NCBI GenBank assembly: GCA_020161395.1
Contig: JAIUOE010000004.1
Location: forward strand, 186,001 to 250,000
Source of the DNA: Bacteroidota bacterium
Lineage (GTDB): Bacteria > Bacteroidota > Ignavibacteria > Ignavibacteriales > Ignavibacteriaceae
Direction: 5' to 3'
DNA length: 64,000 nt
The position numbers and the translations under genes are program-made. Of the stretch, positions 1 through 8,730 are shown piece after piece. Position 1 is the stretch's first letter. Every line of letters begins with the position of its first letter. The notes beneath the pieces were generated by a model. The model searched no databases. It was not told where the DNA came from and worked only from the letters and a program-made list of their open reading frames with translations.

Positions 1-441
<441 letters not shown>

Positions 442-524
442 CTAATTGACTATACACTACAAAAAGCGTACCAAACTGTTTTTCAGCTCAAAAACCAGCT
501 TTTTGTAATCAAAAATTATTACAT

Positions 525-561
525 TGTCATAAAACATGTCGTTTTATATGACATATTGTCA
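525..561 (+). promoter_or_regulatory. Two overlapping inverted repeats just upstream of birA
   Basis: TGTCATAAAAC (525-535) and GTTTTATATGACA (541-553) form an imperfect inverted repeat. TGACA-TAT-TGTCA (549-561) forms a second, perfect one that shares bases with it. They end 15 bases before the birA ATG, where a repressor site or promoter core would sit. TTGTCA at 524-529 could be a -35 hexamer. No binding protein can be named. BirA autoregulation is only a guess, because this BirA appears to lack the N-terminal DNA-binding domain. Confidence 0.35.
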
Positions 562-576
562 CACAAAGGATTTTAT

Positions 577-1353
577 ATGTTCGCTATTGAAGAGTTTGAT
601 ATCAAACTTGAAACTGATTTTATCGGAAGAAATTTCATCTATCTGGACGAAACGGAATCAACCAACAGGTTTGTTCTGAACAGTGCAAATAATGTAAAGT
701 ATGATGGTTCTGTTGTTTTGGCTGAATTTCAAACTGCCGGCAGAGGAAGACTTGACAGGAAATGGGTTTCGAGCCGGGAGCAAAACCTGACCTTCACCAT
801 TTTGGTCGATCTTAAAGAGAGATCCATTACTCACCCGCAGTTGTTGAATTTTGTAGCTTCTCTTGTTGTTGCACGCTCGATAGAAAACCTCCACCTTATT
901 AAAACGAATTTAAAATGGCCCAACGATGTACTCGTCGGGAGCAAGAAAGTTGCCGGGATACTTTGTGAGTCTGTCTCCCAGGGCAGCAGGATCAGTAAAG
1001 TGGCGGTTGGAATTGGTGTTAATGTAAACCAGGCAAATTTTGCATCAGGTTATCTGACCGAACCTACTTCTGTCAGAATGGAACTAAAGCAAACTGTCTC
1101 CCGCGAACGACTGCTTGCAGAAATTCTCAATAATTTTGAGTACACACTCGCCCGGCTGGAAGAGGAACCGAATCAGATAGTTGCAGAATGGAAACAATTC
1201 TGTAAAATGCTCGGTGACAAAGTGACCGTAAAAGCCGGTGAAGAAGAGTTTACGGGGCTCTTCACTGATGTGAGCGAAGAAGGTCATATCATTCTGATTG
1301 ATAATTTTGAGGATAAAAAAACAATCACATTTGGTGATGTCTCTGCCATATGA
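577..1353 (+). CDS. birA: Biotin--[acetyl-CoA-carboxylase] ligase, monofunctional type
   Basis: Activates biotin with ATP to biotinyl-5'-AMP and transfers it to the lysine of the biotin carboxyl carrier protein of acetyl-CoA carboxylase and related enzymes in the cytosol. Family motifs are clear: ETESTNRF near the start, the biotinyl-AMP loop AGRGRLDRKW, LKWPNDV and KVAGILCE, then a small C-terminal SH3-like domain. The frame is open back to 418. I chose ATG 577 because AAAGGA lies 6 bases before it and because the preceding 53 residues look like translated intergenic DNA. From this start there are 258 residues and no helix-turn-helix domain, so it is the catalytic-only form. The stop overlaps the coaX start (ATGA), so the two are translationally coupled. 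Confidence 0.93.
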   Translation: MFAIEEFDIKLETDFIGRNFIYLDETESTNRFVLNSANNVKYDGSVVLAEFQTAGRGRLDRKWVSSREQNLTFTILVDLKERSITHPQLLNFVASLVVARSIENLHLIKTNLKWPNDVLVGSKKVAGILCESVSQGSRISKVAVGIGVNVNQANFASGYLTEPTSVRMELKQTVSRERLLAEILNNFEYTLARLEEEPNQIVAEWKQFCKMLGDKVTVKAGEEEFTGLFTDVSEEGHIILIDNFEDKKTITFGDVSAI

Positions 1354-2102
1354 AAGTTATTACTGTTGATATAGGCAACACCAGAATTAAAACCGGCGAA
1401 TTTTATAACTCCGAACTGATCAGAACCATGATCATCAATGATCCGCTGGAGATAAAACCTCTGATTTATGGCAGCAAAATTGATGTGGTGGTTTCCTCGG
1501 TCGTGCCAAAGAATACCTCATTGATGGAGAGTATCCTTAAAAATCAACCAAATACCGACATTTATTTGATCGATCACAACCTCGATTTTGGTTTTACCAT
1601 CTCCTATTCACCTGTCAATTCGCTTGGAGTCGACAGACTTTGTTCGGTCTCCGGGGCAAAACATCTTTTGGAGATCGATAATGCACTTATGGATTATGAT
1701 TATGTAATTACTTTCGATCTGGGTACCGCAACTACTGTTAATGTGTTACAGGTTGGCAAGGTTCCCTCTTTCACAGGGGGAATGATAGCTCCCGGACTGA
1801 GAATAATGAACGCAGCACTCCATCAGTATACAGCAAAATTGCCGTTGGTTGATAATTTAAATCTTGGCAGTTTTCTCGGCAACAATACTGAGAATTCCAT
1901 TCGTTCCGGCTTGATAAATTCAACCATCGGACTGGCTGAAAGAGTCTATAACCACTTTTATGCCTTATCTGCCGACATCAAAATTTTCGTGACAGGCGGG
2001 TATGCCGATATATTAATGCCACATCTGCAAATCCCTTTTCAATACGAGGAATTTCTTAATTTAATCGGAATTTATGCAATCTACTACAGAAACCGAAAGT
2101 AG
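1350..2102 (+). CDS. coaX: Type III pantothenate kinase
   Basis: Catalyses the first step of coenzyme A synthesis, ATP-dependent phosphorylation of pantothenate to 4'-phosphopantothenate. The protein has the ASKHA-fold phosphate loop at its N-terminus (VDIGNTRIK), VSSVVP, the GVDRL pantothenate-site segment, FDLGTATT (second phosphate motif) and GGMIAPGLRIM. All of these are typical of CoaX and absent from CoaA. At 250 residues it is the usual length. It starts inside the birA stop codon. The birA-coaX pairing is frequent in bacteria and links biotin and CoA metabolism. The enzyme type is normally insensitive to CoA feedback, a family property not tested by the sequence. Confidence 0.95.
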   Translation: MKVITVDIGNTRIKTGEFYNSELIRTMIINDPLEIKPLIYGSKIDVVVSSVVPKNTSLMESILKNQPNTDIYLIDHNLDFGFTISYSPVNSLGVDRLCSVSGAKHLLEIDNALMDYDYVITFDLGTATTVNVLQVGKVPSFTGGMIAPGLRIMNAALHQYTAKLPLVDNLNLGSFLGNNTENSIRSGLINSTIGLAERVYNHFYALSADIKIFVTGGYADILMPHLQIPFQYEEFLNLIGIYAIYYRNRK

Positions 2103-2157
2103 TGCTTTGATAAATTAGCGGTTTTTCTTACATTTACGGTCTGAATAATTGAAATTT

Positions 2158-2231
2158 GCACCCGTAGCTCAATTGGATAGAGCGTTTGACTACGGATCAA
2201 AAGGTTGAGGGTTCGATTCCTTCCGGGTGTA
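2158..2231 (+). tRNA. tRNA-Arg, anticodon ACG
   Basis: Acceptor arms GCACCCG (2158-2164) and CGGGTGT (2224-2230) pair with one G-U, and A2231 is the discriminator. The D arm contains GCTCAATTGGATAGAGC. The anticodon stem TTTGA/TCAAA encloses loop CTACGGA, giving anticodon ACG (read as ICG after A34 deamination). The T loop is GGTTCGATTCC. The 3' CCA is not fully encoded. The prophage and its cargo begin just beyond this gene, which makes it a natural candidate for the integration site. Confidence 0.97.
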
Positions 2232-2239
2232 CAACTATA

Positions 2240-2280
2240 AAGCCTTGTAAATTAACAACTTACAAGGCTTTTTTTATTTT
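2240..2280 (+). terminator. Intrinsic terminator of tRNA-Arg
   Basis: AAGCCTTGTAA (2240-2250) and TTACAAGGCTT (2260-2270) form a perfect 11-bp stem with a 9-base loop. The stem is followed by TTTTTATTTT, the layout of a rho-independent terminator on the plus strand. Confidence 0.9.
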
Positions 2281-2449
2281 CAGAATTCCTCAATATTTAA
2301 AGGGTAACAGTTAAAAGTAATAGTTATCTTTGAAGATTGCTTAATTACTACTCATTTTATTCCATTCTTCACACTTTATAAAAACTATATTATTCAAATA
2401 TTTGTCAAGTGTTATTTACAATATTTTTCAAATATATTTTAGGATTGTT

Positions 2450-2480
2450 TTAAAATAAAAAACCCCGCCGGAGCGGGGTC
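2450..2480 (-). terminator. Intrinsic terminator of the TIR operon
   Basis: On the minus strand CCCCGC-TCCG-GCGGGG (2478-2463) forms a GC-rich hairpin followed by TTTTTTATTTT. It lies about 30 bases after the stop of the last TIR gene and faces the tRNA terminator. The minus-strand element and the plus-strand host operon are thus insulated from each other. Confidence 0.88.
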
Positions 2481-2511
2481 TGTCTTCGAGGGTTGTACTG
2501 AGAATTTTCTA

Positions 2512-3111
2512 TTATCTATTCATCCAGTCGTGTAAACTAGGCTTAGTTCCATCTATATTTTGCAATTCAAAGTAATTCAAATTTGGATACTCTTTCGATC
2601 CAAAAACAGTCAAATACGGATATAGTCCTAAATATTCCTGACCGGAATAGGTCGAAACAAGTTGTTTTGTTATTGGAGTAATTAAGACTTTCCCATTATG
2701 ACCATCTTTGATACCCAACTCCCACGGCATCCACTTTGAATGTTCAGAATTTTCGGTGAAAGCATACAACAAACATCTCGATGCCCGGATTCGTTGTTTT
2801 AACACTTTAGCTGTTTTGGGAGTGACATTAGTACGATCTAGGAGCGGATCATCAATCCAATCAACATAAGCGGAGTAACCTTTTTCTTTGAGTAATCGAA
2901 TCAATCCCAGAATCAAATTTCCATCAACTTTCGCATGGCAGATAAAGAAATCATATTGCGCTACTTTCTTCATCTTTTCGTTATTTTCAATTATTGCTTC
3001 ACTCGCAGTTTTTTCAAATCCGCGTTCTGATTCCTCTCGAATTACCTTAACCGTACTATCAAATAAAAGTCTCTCTGTTAGTAGACCCACTTCTCCTCCT
3101 ATGTACCACAT
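2512..3111 (-). CDS. TIR-domain protein, second TIR gene of a three-gene operon
   Basis: A 199-residue protein with about 50 N-terminal residues of no recognised domain, followed by a TIR fold. The strand betaA segment YDFFICHAKVD lies at 53-63, GYSAYVDWI at 78-86, and the alphaC segment SKWMPWELG at 125-133 has a glutamate (E131) where TIR NADases have the catalytic Glu. TIR domains in bacterial defence cleave NAD+ or make cyclic ADP-ribose isomers. Its start overlaps the end of the membrane gene upstream by 13 bases, and a strong terminator follows, so it is the last gene of the operon. Whether this TIR is an effector or a signal maker cannot be decided from sequence. Confidence 0.8.
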   Translation of the reverse strand: MWYIGGEVGLLTERLLFDSTVKVIREESERGFEKTASEAIIENNEKMKKVAQYDFFICHAKVDGNLILGLIRLLKEKGYSAYVDWIDDPLLDRTNVTPKTAKVLKQRIRASRCLLYAFTENSEHSKWMPWELGIKDGHNGKVLITPITKQLVSTYSGQEYLGLYPYLTVFGSKEYPNLNYFELQNIDGTKPSLHDWMNR

Positions 3112-3587
3112 GTTGAAATGTTAATTATCAAGAAATAGATTCCGATTAAAACCAAAATGATACCATAAAACGGCCAAATCGTCTGAGAAAACACCACTTT
3201 CCAGTATTTCAGATTTTTGTGCTTTTTGGGATCAGCTCTACGCTCCGCTTTTGCCCGGGATTCGGCTTTAAGATCAAAGATCAATTCATCTGAGATTGCT
3301 CTGTTCTTAATTACCCAACCATACAACCACCTGTACAATCGTTCCTGCCAGAGAAAATAAGAATCCAGTAACCAGAATACAAGTGTAGGTAAGATAGCAA
3401 GTAAAACATGTATATCGTCTCCCTTGATTAACAGTGTAGCCGTAACTAATGTGACTGTCCAACCTTTAATTAAGAAGGAATTTGATGCCATCCTTTTGAT
3501 GATATCCTGAATCAGATCGATTTCCTTGATGAATATAATTCTCCGATCTGATTCATTGGTGATGAGTTTTGATATTTGATTTTCCAT
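3099..3587 (-). CDS. Small integral membrane protein between two TIR genes, candidate membrane effector
   Basis: A 162-residue protein with three likely membrane segments. Two are close together (about 40-55 and 59-76, ending FWLLDSYFLWQERL). A basic cytosolic stretch rich in Lys, Arg, Ala and Glu (about 100-130) follows, then a third helix (about 133-156). It has no signal peptide and I do not recognise a named family. Similar two-helix-plus-one proteins sit next to TIR genes in other genomes, as I recall, but I cannot give a family name. The start overlaps the stop of the TIR gene upstream (shared base 3587), and its end overlaps the next TIR gene. Stoichiometric co-expression is therefore expected. 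Membrane disruption on sensing a TIR product is an inference. Confidence 0.75.
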   Translation of the reverse strand: MENQISKLITNESDRRIIFIKEIDLIQDIIKRMASNSFLIKGWTVTLVTATLLIKGDDIHVLLAILPTLVFWLLDSYFLWQERLYRWLYGWVIKNRAISDELIFDLKAESRAKAERRADPKKHKNLKYWKVVFSQTIWPFYGIILVLIGIYFLIINISTCGT

Positions 3588-4105
3588 TAGTGTAGCTTTC
3601 GGGTAAAAACTGCTTCGTCAATCCACTTGGTAATGTTATCTTCGATGAACTTGTATGTTTCGGTACTTGAATAATGTGAAGGAGAGTCGTAAATTTTAAC
3701 GAAGTTGCCTAAGTCAATTTTTCCAATACGAGAATTGACTTTAATTCCGGTAAACGGATTGTCGCCCATCGATGCCGATTTTGAAAACTGATTTAGAAGT
3801 TTATGGATTCGAATACCAACGACGCCTTTTCCCAATTCCCACCCGCGTTCAATCTCGTATTGAACCCAGTACCGGTCAGCCGTTTGCGGGCCAATCAACA
3901 CTACCACACAACTTTTGCCAAAAAGCTGTTCATCGATCCATTGTTTGATAGCGGTATTACCGCTTTTCTTGATTTGTTCCCATTCATTGTCGTGTACAGG
4001 TTTATTACCCTCTATCGCGCCAATATTCCGAACTTGGCCAGTTCTCCAGTTATCTTCCTGAAAGTGAAAACTGAAAAATACCTTTCTTGCCATGTTTTCC
4101 TCCAT
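3587..4105 (-). CDS. MTH538/ThsB-like TIR protein (DUF1863 type)
   Basis: A 172-residue protein that looks like the TIR-like family including ThsB, the Thoeris sensor that makes a cyclic ADP-ribose signal from NAD+ during infection. It opens with KVFFSFHFQEDNWR, where the family has [VI]F[IV]S[FY]xxxD. It also has SCVVVLIGPQTADRYWV (65-81) and YEIERGWELGKG (83-94), with E84 and E90 as candidates for the catalytic Glu. The ATG at 4105 is preceded by few SD-like bases. Met5, which follows GGAGGAAA, is an equally good start. It is the first gene of the operon. No ThsA (SIR2-SLOG or macro-domain effector) is present, so calling the locus Thoeris would be wrong on current evidence. Confidence 0.8.
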   Translation of the reverse strand: MEENMARKVFFSFHFQEDNWRTGQVRNIGAIEGNKPVHDNEWEQIKKSGNTAIKQWIDEQLFGKSCVVVLIGPQTADRYWVQYEIERGWELGKGVVGIRIHKLLNQFSKSASMGDNPFTGIKVNSRIGKIDLGNFVKIYDSPSHYSSTETYKFIEDNITKWIDEAVFTRKLH

Positions 4106-4255
4106 TGTTGTTTGAATTTTTGAGTCTAAATAAGGTGACTTTTTGGACTAAAATTAAATTACAAAACTCAATGATCGACCCAGTTTAGGTATTTCAATTA
4201 ATAAACAATCTATTACCTAACGGGTTTAAGCTACTCTGTCTCAGTAACTCACGAA

Positions 4256-7200
4256 TCATTCCAAATACTGTTTCACTATTATATCTATTGCATCAGGAAC
4301 ATTGTTTATTTCTCTGTATAATGAGCCTATTTCATTTTCAATCTTTTCGATATTTGAAACAAATTTTTCTTGTTCTGCTTTTTCTGGTAAAGGAATTAAC
4401 ATATCTTCATAGTAGCTACTCGGGACCCTTCTGTGTCCACTTGCGCCCGTCATCATTCTTGCCGCTTCTTCCCTAACTCTCGGCCTATTAAGCAGAGTAA
4501 AAAGATATTTAGGATTTAGTTCATCCTTGACTCTAATTACATGGAATTCAGAACTCCCCATCCCAATCTCGTTGGTTAATCCTCGGGCTAAGGCGCATTT
4601 TCCATTTTCCATACATGGGGTGATTTTGGCAATTATTAAATCGTTTTCACGAAAATATTTATAACTACCTCCTTTCAATTCCACAAGAGGCTTATCAACT
4701 TTTGTCTCAATTTTACCACTGTTGCTCACTGAAGCCATTTCAATAAAAGAGATAATCGTGCTTTCATCAATATCTTTTAACTCACTTTTTGAAGGGTTTA
4801 TAAATGCAAAATCAGATATTTTCCTAAAATCATAACCTTTTTCGTACAAAGCGATAACTTGTTCTTCGATTACACTACTAAGTTTTTCAATTTTATCCCG
4901 ATTTACATTTGCATTTGTCTCAATTTTCTCAATTTGCTTAATTATTTTTTTTTGAATAGAAATAGATGGTAATGGGATAAACAATTTATCGATATCTGAG
5001 GCATAAACATGTGGTTGTGCCTGCCCGCGTTGTAGATCATAAATATTTCCCTGCATTACTTTCAGGAAATGAAATATTAATTTTGTCTTTATTACAGTTT
5101 CATCTCTGGATTTAACTGTTATACAATCTGAAGCAAATATAGGTTTACTCCAATAATTAACATACCCGGAATAAGCTCCTGACGCGCTAATGGTTACTAT
5201 GTTTCCTTCCCTGTTTGATTCATTATGATAATAAGCATGTTCTTTCCCACCAGCCACAACCGGGATATCCCCGTTTTTTGTATCCTTTTTTGTAATCGAT
5301 GTGCCTTTTTTAATGTCTGCTACAGTAGATAACCTGACAAGGCTACCGCTATTCCAGTACTGTACTGCATCAATTTTTTTCTTGATTCCGAGCGAGATAG
5401 TCTTCTCTAATGGCAATTTAGTAAAGTCCATAAGTTCATAAGTTTTACACCTATATATATTTTCCGACAATGATGGAGCGATGCTAAAATCTTGGCCGAT
5501 AAATGTTTTATAAATATAACTATTAACTTTTTCTGGATTCAAGTGATTTTGATCATCATACAACTTTGTTTTGGCTTTCCCCGCATCATCAAAAGACATT
5601 TTGATTCCTTCGTGCCTCCGCCGCGAACTAAACTTATAACCGATAAATTCTTCTTCTGCTTCATTAACCCCAATCTTGATAAGAACAGTTTGCTGAGGGT
5701 AGACCAAAAAATAATACAGCATCCTTTCTAGTTCACAAATGAATACTTTATCATAAAAAAGTTTGTCCAACTCAGTTTGTTGTTCTGATTCCGATTTCTC
5801 CTTGAATACATTTTTTTCTTTGAGCTGTTTTATTTCACTGAGAGAGGCGAACCAAACTTTGTACTCTCTGAAGAGTTCAGAATTCAAAATGTTTGCATTC
5901 GGGTTTTTCATGACTAACGAAATGTAATCTGCTAAATTAATTGTACCGAAAGTCGCAGTTACATATTTGCTAAACGCATTTTCAATGCCTGAAATAGTTG
6001 ATTCTTTTGGAGAGTTAAAAAAAGTTTTAATACCAGTCTCAATTCTTTTCCAATAACTATTTTCCTTCCGTTCCAAAAAGAGAGTGACTGTGGTTACATT
6101 AGTGGCCATAAATGTATTGGGACCAAATTCAACAATAGCTTTAAGGTCAAAATATTTAAAGATTATTTCTCTAGCTCGAGTGTAGATCCCCGAATTAGTT
6201 AAGATGGAACTGGGTAAGATAATCCCTGCCCATCCACCGGGTTTTAGAAGCTGTTTCATCCGTTCAATAAATAAACACTCTATTTCACTACTCTCATCAG
6301 TTAAGAACTCAAAGAGTTCAAAACTCTCAATACCATATTTCAAAGTGTTTTTAAAAGATGAGACCGAATACGGTGGATTAGCAACTAATATATCAAACTG
6401 AGCGTTGTCTTTTTCTTCATCGTGACTGACTTCCTTAAGTTTACCCTTATAATCATTACTCTTTTTGAAATTATCTAGACCATCGGCATGCACAACATTA
6501 GCCGCTCCATCTCCATTTAGAAAGCAACTCACCTTGGCTGTTTTGACAAGTCGATAATCTGCCTCTATTCCATAGACATAATCACTTGCCCATTCAAATG
6601 GATTCGCCTTCCAGCTATTAATCTTTGCACTCACAGAAGGTCTCTGAGTTTGGTGATCAGTCTGGACTATAATCTTCTGCACTTCATCCATTGCTTCTGT
6701 TAAGAAGTGTCCACTTCCCGCCGCATAATCTATTATATACGGCAAGAAGTTAATCTCCTCATTGCTTATTTTCTTCTCAATTATTTCTTGAATAGGTATG
6801 CTTGATATGATGAATTTTGCTATTGGTACAGGTGTAAAGAACTGTCCGGTTTCTTGCTTTATGCTTGTATTTAATAAGAGTTCAAAGAAATCTCCAAGAA
6901 ACTGTTGTTTGTGTTGGTATTTGATCTGGAATGGTTGAAGCAACTCAACAACCTCCTTGACAACTACAGCGTTCTCACAAAAAGATTTTTCGTCATACAC
7001 CTCTTTGAATGCAAATTCGTTATTCTTGTGAAGACGAATCCTGGTAAACATCTCTTTGATTTGTTCTTTCAAATCTGAGTCGAGCGAATCAAGTTTTTCA
7101 TCTACCTGACGATCGTTATAATCAGTCACGTTCTTGGCCAAAAATTCCCGCATTCCTTTCTTATAGAGGTCTGATAGTCTTTTTTGTAGCTTTATATCCG

Positions 7201-8053
7201 AATCATCTTCCTTCCATTGGAATTCCAGTTCATCTTCGGATTTTCTATCCTCGTCAACAATTTTACACAAAAACAAATTGAAAATTTTATTAAAAGCGTT
7301 TGGTTTATCTGACACAACATTATGTCTAAGAATTTCAGCAAATTGGTTAAATATTCTTCCACTATCATCATGAGTTAGTTCCTTAAGTCTTCCCCTGGTT
7401 AAGGCTTTAATCTCAACTTCATACACATTTGCCCAATCGTCGAAAATACCATTATCTTTAAAATTCTTGTTCCAGTGGTCAAATATTTCTTTCTGGTTAC
7501 TGAGATTACTCCACTCGGGATCTACTGGTACAATGTCATTTATATACTCAAATTGTCCATCTGATAATCGTGAAGAATACAAACATAAGTATTGGGCGCT
7601 TTTATCCTGCTGAAAATAAGAAAAGAGTTGAGCCCCATCTTGGAGCATCTTTTTTTTCTCCTTAAGATACTCGCTACCCCATGTTTTGCATTCAATCATT
7701 AAGTATGTCTTGCTGTGATCATCCGTAATCAGGATGTCTAATTTCCCTTTTTCTTTTCTTCCCACCGGCCATTTATGTTCTAAAGAAATTCTTTCTGGGG
7801 GATAACCTTTTTCTAAAAGTCTGTCAATACATTCCAAGACAACAAAATTTTCACTATTATCAAAATTACAGGTTGTCTGATCTCCTAAATTTATCCTCGA
7901 ACCATAATTGATCTTCTCTTTTTCAAAGTCTATTTTTACTACATAACCATCATGCCTTTTATAAGATTTATAGTGAATTCCGTTTTGATTTTCTTGTGCT
8001 TTGAACCCTAATGCGAGTATAAGCTTTTTTATGTCAACAGTTTCAATTTTCAT
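4256..8053 (-). CDS. Single-chain restriction-modification-specificity enzyme (type IIG/type I-like fusion)
   Basis: One 1265-residue chain carries all R-M activities. Residues about 95-125 hold a PD-(D/E)xK nuclease core (D106, then IECKTW with E121 and K123), as in HsdR N-terminal domains. Residues about 440-600 are a HsdM-type N6-adenine methylase with AdoMet motif I DYAAGSGHFL and catalytic NPPY (VANPPYSVSSF). After about 870 come two HsdS-like target recognition domains, each ending in the usual coiled helices (FIPLPSISIQKKI and LIPLPEKAEQEKF). Two TRDs suggest a bipartite recognition site. It would cut unmodified foreign DNA and methylate its own. It is alone in its transcript and all motifs look intact. 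It sits within the cargo between TIR and Abi genes. The recognition sequence is not predictable by eye. Confidence 0.88.
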   Translation of the reverse strand: MKIETVDIKKLILALGFKAQENQNGIHYKSYKRHDGYVVKIDFEKEKINYGSRINLGDQTTCNFDNSENFVVLECIDRLLEKGYPPERISLEHKWPVGRKEKGKLDILITDDHSKTYLMIECKTWGSEYLKEKKKMLQDGAQLFSYFQQDKSAQYLCLYSSRLSDGQFEYINDIVPVDPEWSNLSNQKEIFDHWNKNFKDNGIFDDWANVYEVEIKALTRGRLKELTHDDSGRIFNQFAEILRHNVVSDKPNAFNKIFNLFLCKIVDEDRKSEDELEFQWKEDDSDIKLQKRLSDLYKKGMREFLAKNVTDYNDRQVDEKLDSLDSDLKEQIKEMFTRIRLHKNNEFAFKEVYDEKSFCENAVVVKEVVELLQPFQIKYQHKQQFLGDFFELLLNTSIKQETGQFFTPVPIAKFIISSIPIQEIIEKKISNEEINFLPYIIDYAAGSGHFLTEAMDEVQKIIVQTDHQTQRPSVSAKINSWKANPFEWASDYVYGIEADYRLVKTAKVSCFLNGDGAANVVHADGLDNFKKSNDYKGKLKEVSHDEEKDNAQFDILVANPPYSVSSFKNTLKYGIESFELFEFLTDESSEIECLFIERMKQLLKPGGWAGIILPSSILTNSGIYTRAREIIFKYFDLKAIVEFGPNTFMATNVTTVTLFLERKENSYWKRIETGIKTFFNSPKESTISGIENAFSKYVTATFGTINLADYISLVMKNPNANILNSELFREYKVWFASLSEIKQLKEKNVFKEKSESEQQTELDKLFYDKVFICELERMLYYFLVYPQQTVLIKIGVNEAEEEFIGYKFSSRRRHEGIKMSFDDAGKAKTKLYDDQNHLNPEKVNSYIYKTFIGQDFSIAPSLSENIYRCKTYELMDFTKLPLEKTISLGIKKKIDAVQYWNSGSLVRLSTVADIKKGTSITKKDTKNGDIPVVAGGKEHAYYHNESNREGNIVTISASGAYSGYVNYWSKPIFASDCITVKSRDETVIKTKLIFHFLKVMQGNIYDLQRGQAQPHVYASDIDKLFIPLPSISIQKKIIKQIEKIETNANVNRDKIEKLSSVIEEQVIALYEKGYDFRKISDFAFINPSKSELKDIDESTIISFIEMASVSNSGKIETKVDKPLVELKGGSYKYFRENDLIIAKITPCMENGKCALARGLTNEIGMGSSEFHVIRVKDELNPKYLFTLLNRPRVREEAARMMTGASGHRRVPSSYYEDMLIPLPEKAEQEKFVSNIEKIENEIGSLYREINNVPDAIDIIVKQYLE

Positions 8054-8150
8054 AGATCGCCAGTTTAAAATTTATATTCAAATGTTAAAAATAATTTGAA
8101 TCCAATATTCAAAAATCCGAGATACTCTGTCACGCTGTTAGATTTGATTC

Positions 8151-8730
8151 TTAAGTAATAAGAACCTTTCCAGATAAATATAACACTTGCTTTAATCCTT
8201 TGGAAAAAGTTTCCCAAGTGATGTTTTGCAATGAATTCAGATCATCTTTTTGTACTCCATCCAGCGCCAAAATATTGTCATATCCTTCTATTAATTTTCG
8301 GGTTAAAATCCTGATCCGAGTGTTTCTTGGTAACAGAATTTCTTGTTCATCTGGGTTAATTGCTTCATCCACTTCCATCCAAACAAAACTACACCCACTC
8401 GGGATTTTTAATTTGAGAAAGATTGGTATCTCTTCTTCGAAGTTAGGTGGCGAGAAATTTACAAGCTACCTTTTGAGATATGGATGTTGATGAATAAGCT
8501 ACGAAATCAACTTCGCATCCAACACGATACTCATTAGGTGTTGAACTCGCGAAACTACGATACACAGTAATTTCTCGGTCGAAAGAATTTTTATTAATCG
8601 CTGAATCCAGATGGTGCACTAATTGAGTCTCTTTTTCATCAAGTTCCTTACCAGCTCGAAGTTTGAGATTTAGACACATCCAAGCATTATCCTTATAACA
8701 TTTTAATGCTTTTTCCTCTTCCTCTTTCAT
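8151..8730 (-). pseudogene. ADP-ribosyltransferase toxin (ADPRT_2/VIP2-like), frameshifted
   Basis: The frame from 8730 gives the first half of an arginine-type ADP-ribosyltransferase: VYRSF with R58, then YSSTSIS with the STS motif at 81-83. It stops at TAA 8443-8445. The second half is open in the +1 frame, running FEEEIPIFLKLKIPSG and then DEQEILLP, which supplies the ExE catalytic motif, to 8151. Removing one T in ACC-T-AAC at about 8445 restores a continuous ~193-residue enzyme. R, STS and ExE are all intact, so the loss looks recent. The start overlaps the end of the upstream Abi-like gene (ATGA), which suggests a two-gene unit. An assembly error is possible. Confidence 0.75.

Noticed and set aside
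2512..4105. Calling the TIR operon a Thoeris system
   Set aside because: No ThsA-like SIR2-SLOG, macro-domain or caspase-like effector is present. Only the ThsB-like sensor matches.
4124..4255. Copy of the phage late promoter motif before the TIR operon
   Set aside because: The minus strand shares GTCCAAAAAGT and TTTAGACT with the capsid promoter region but lacks the GACGACACAA core. The likeness is probably shared A-rich composition.
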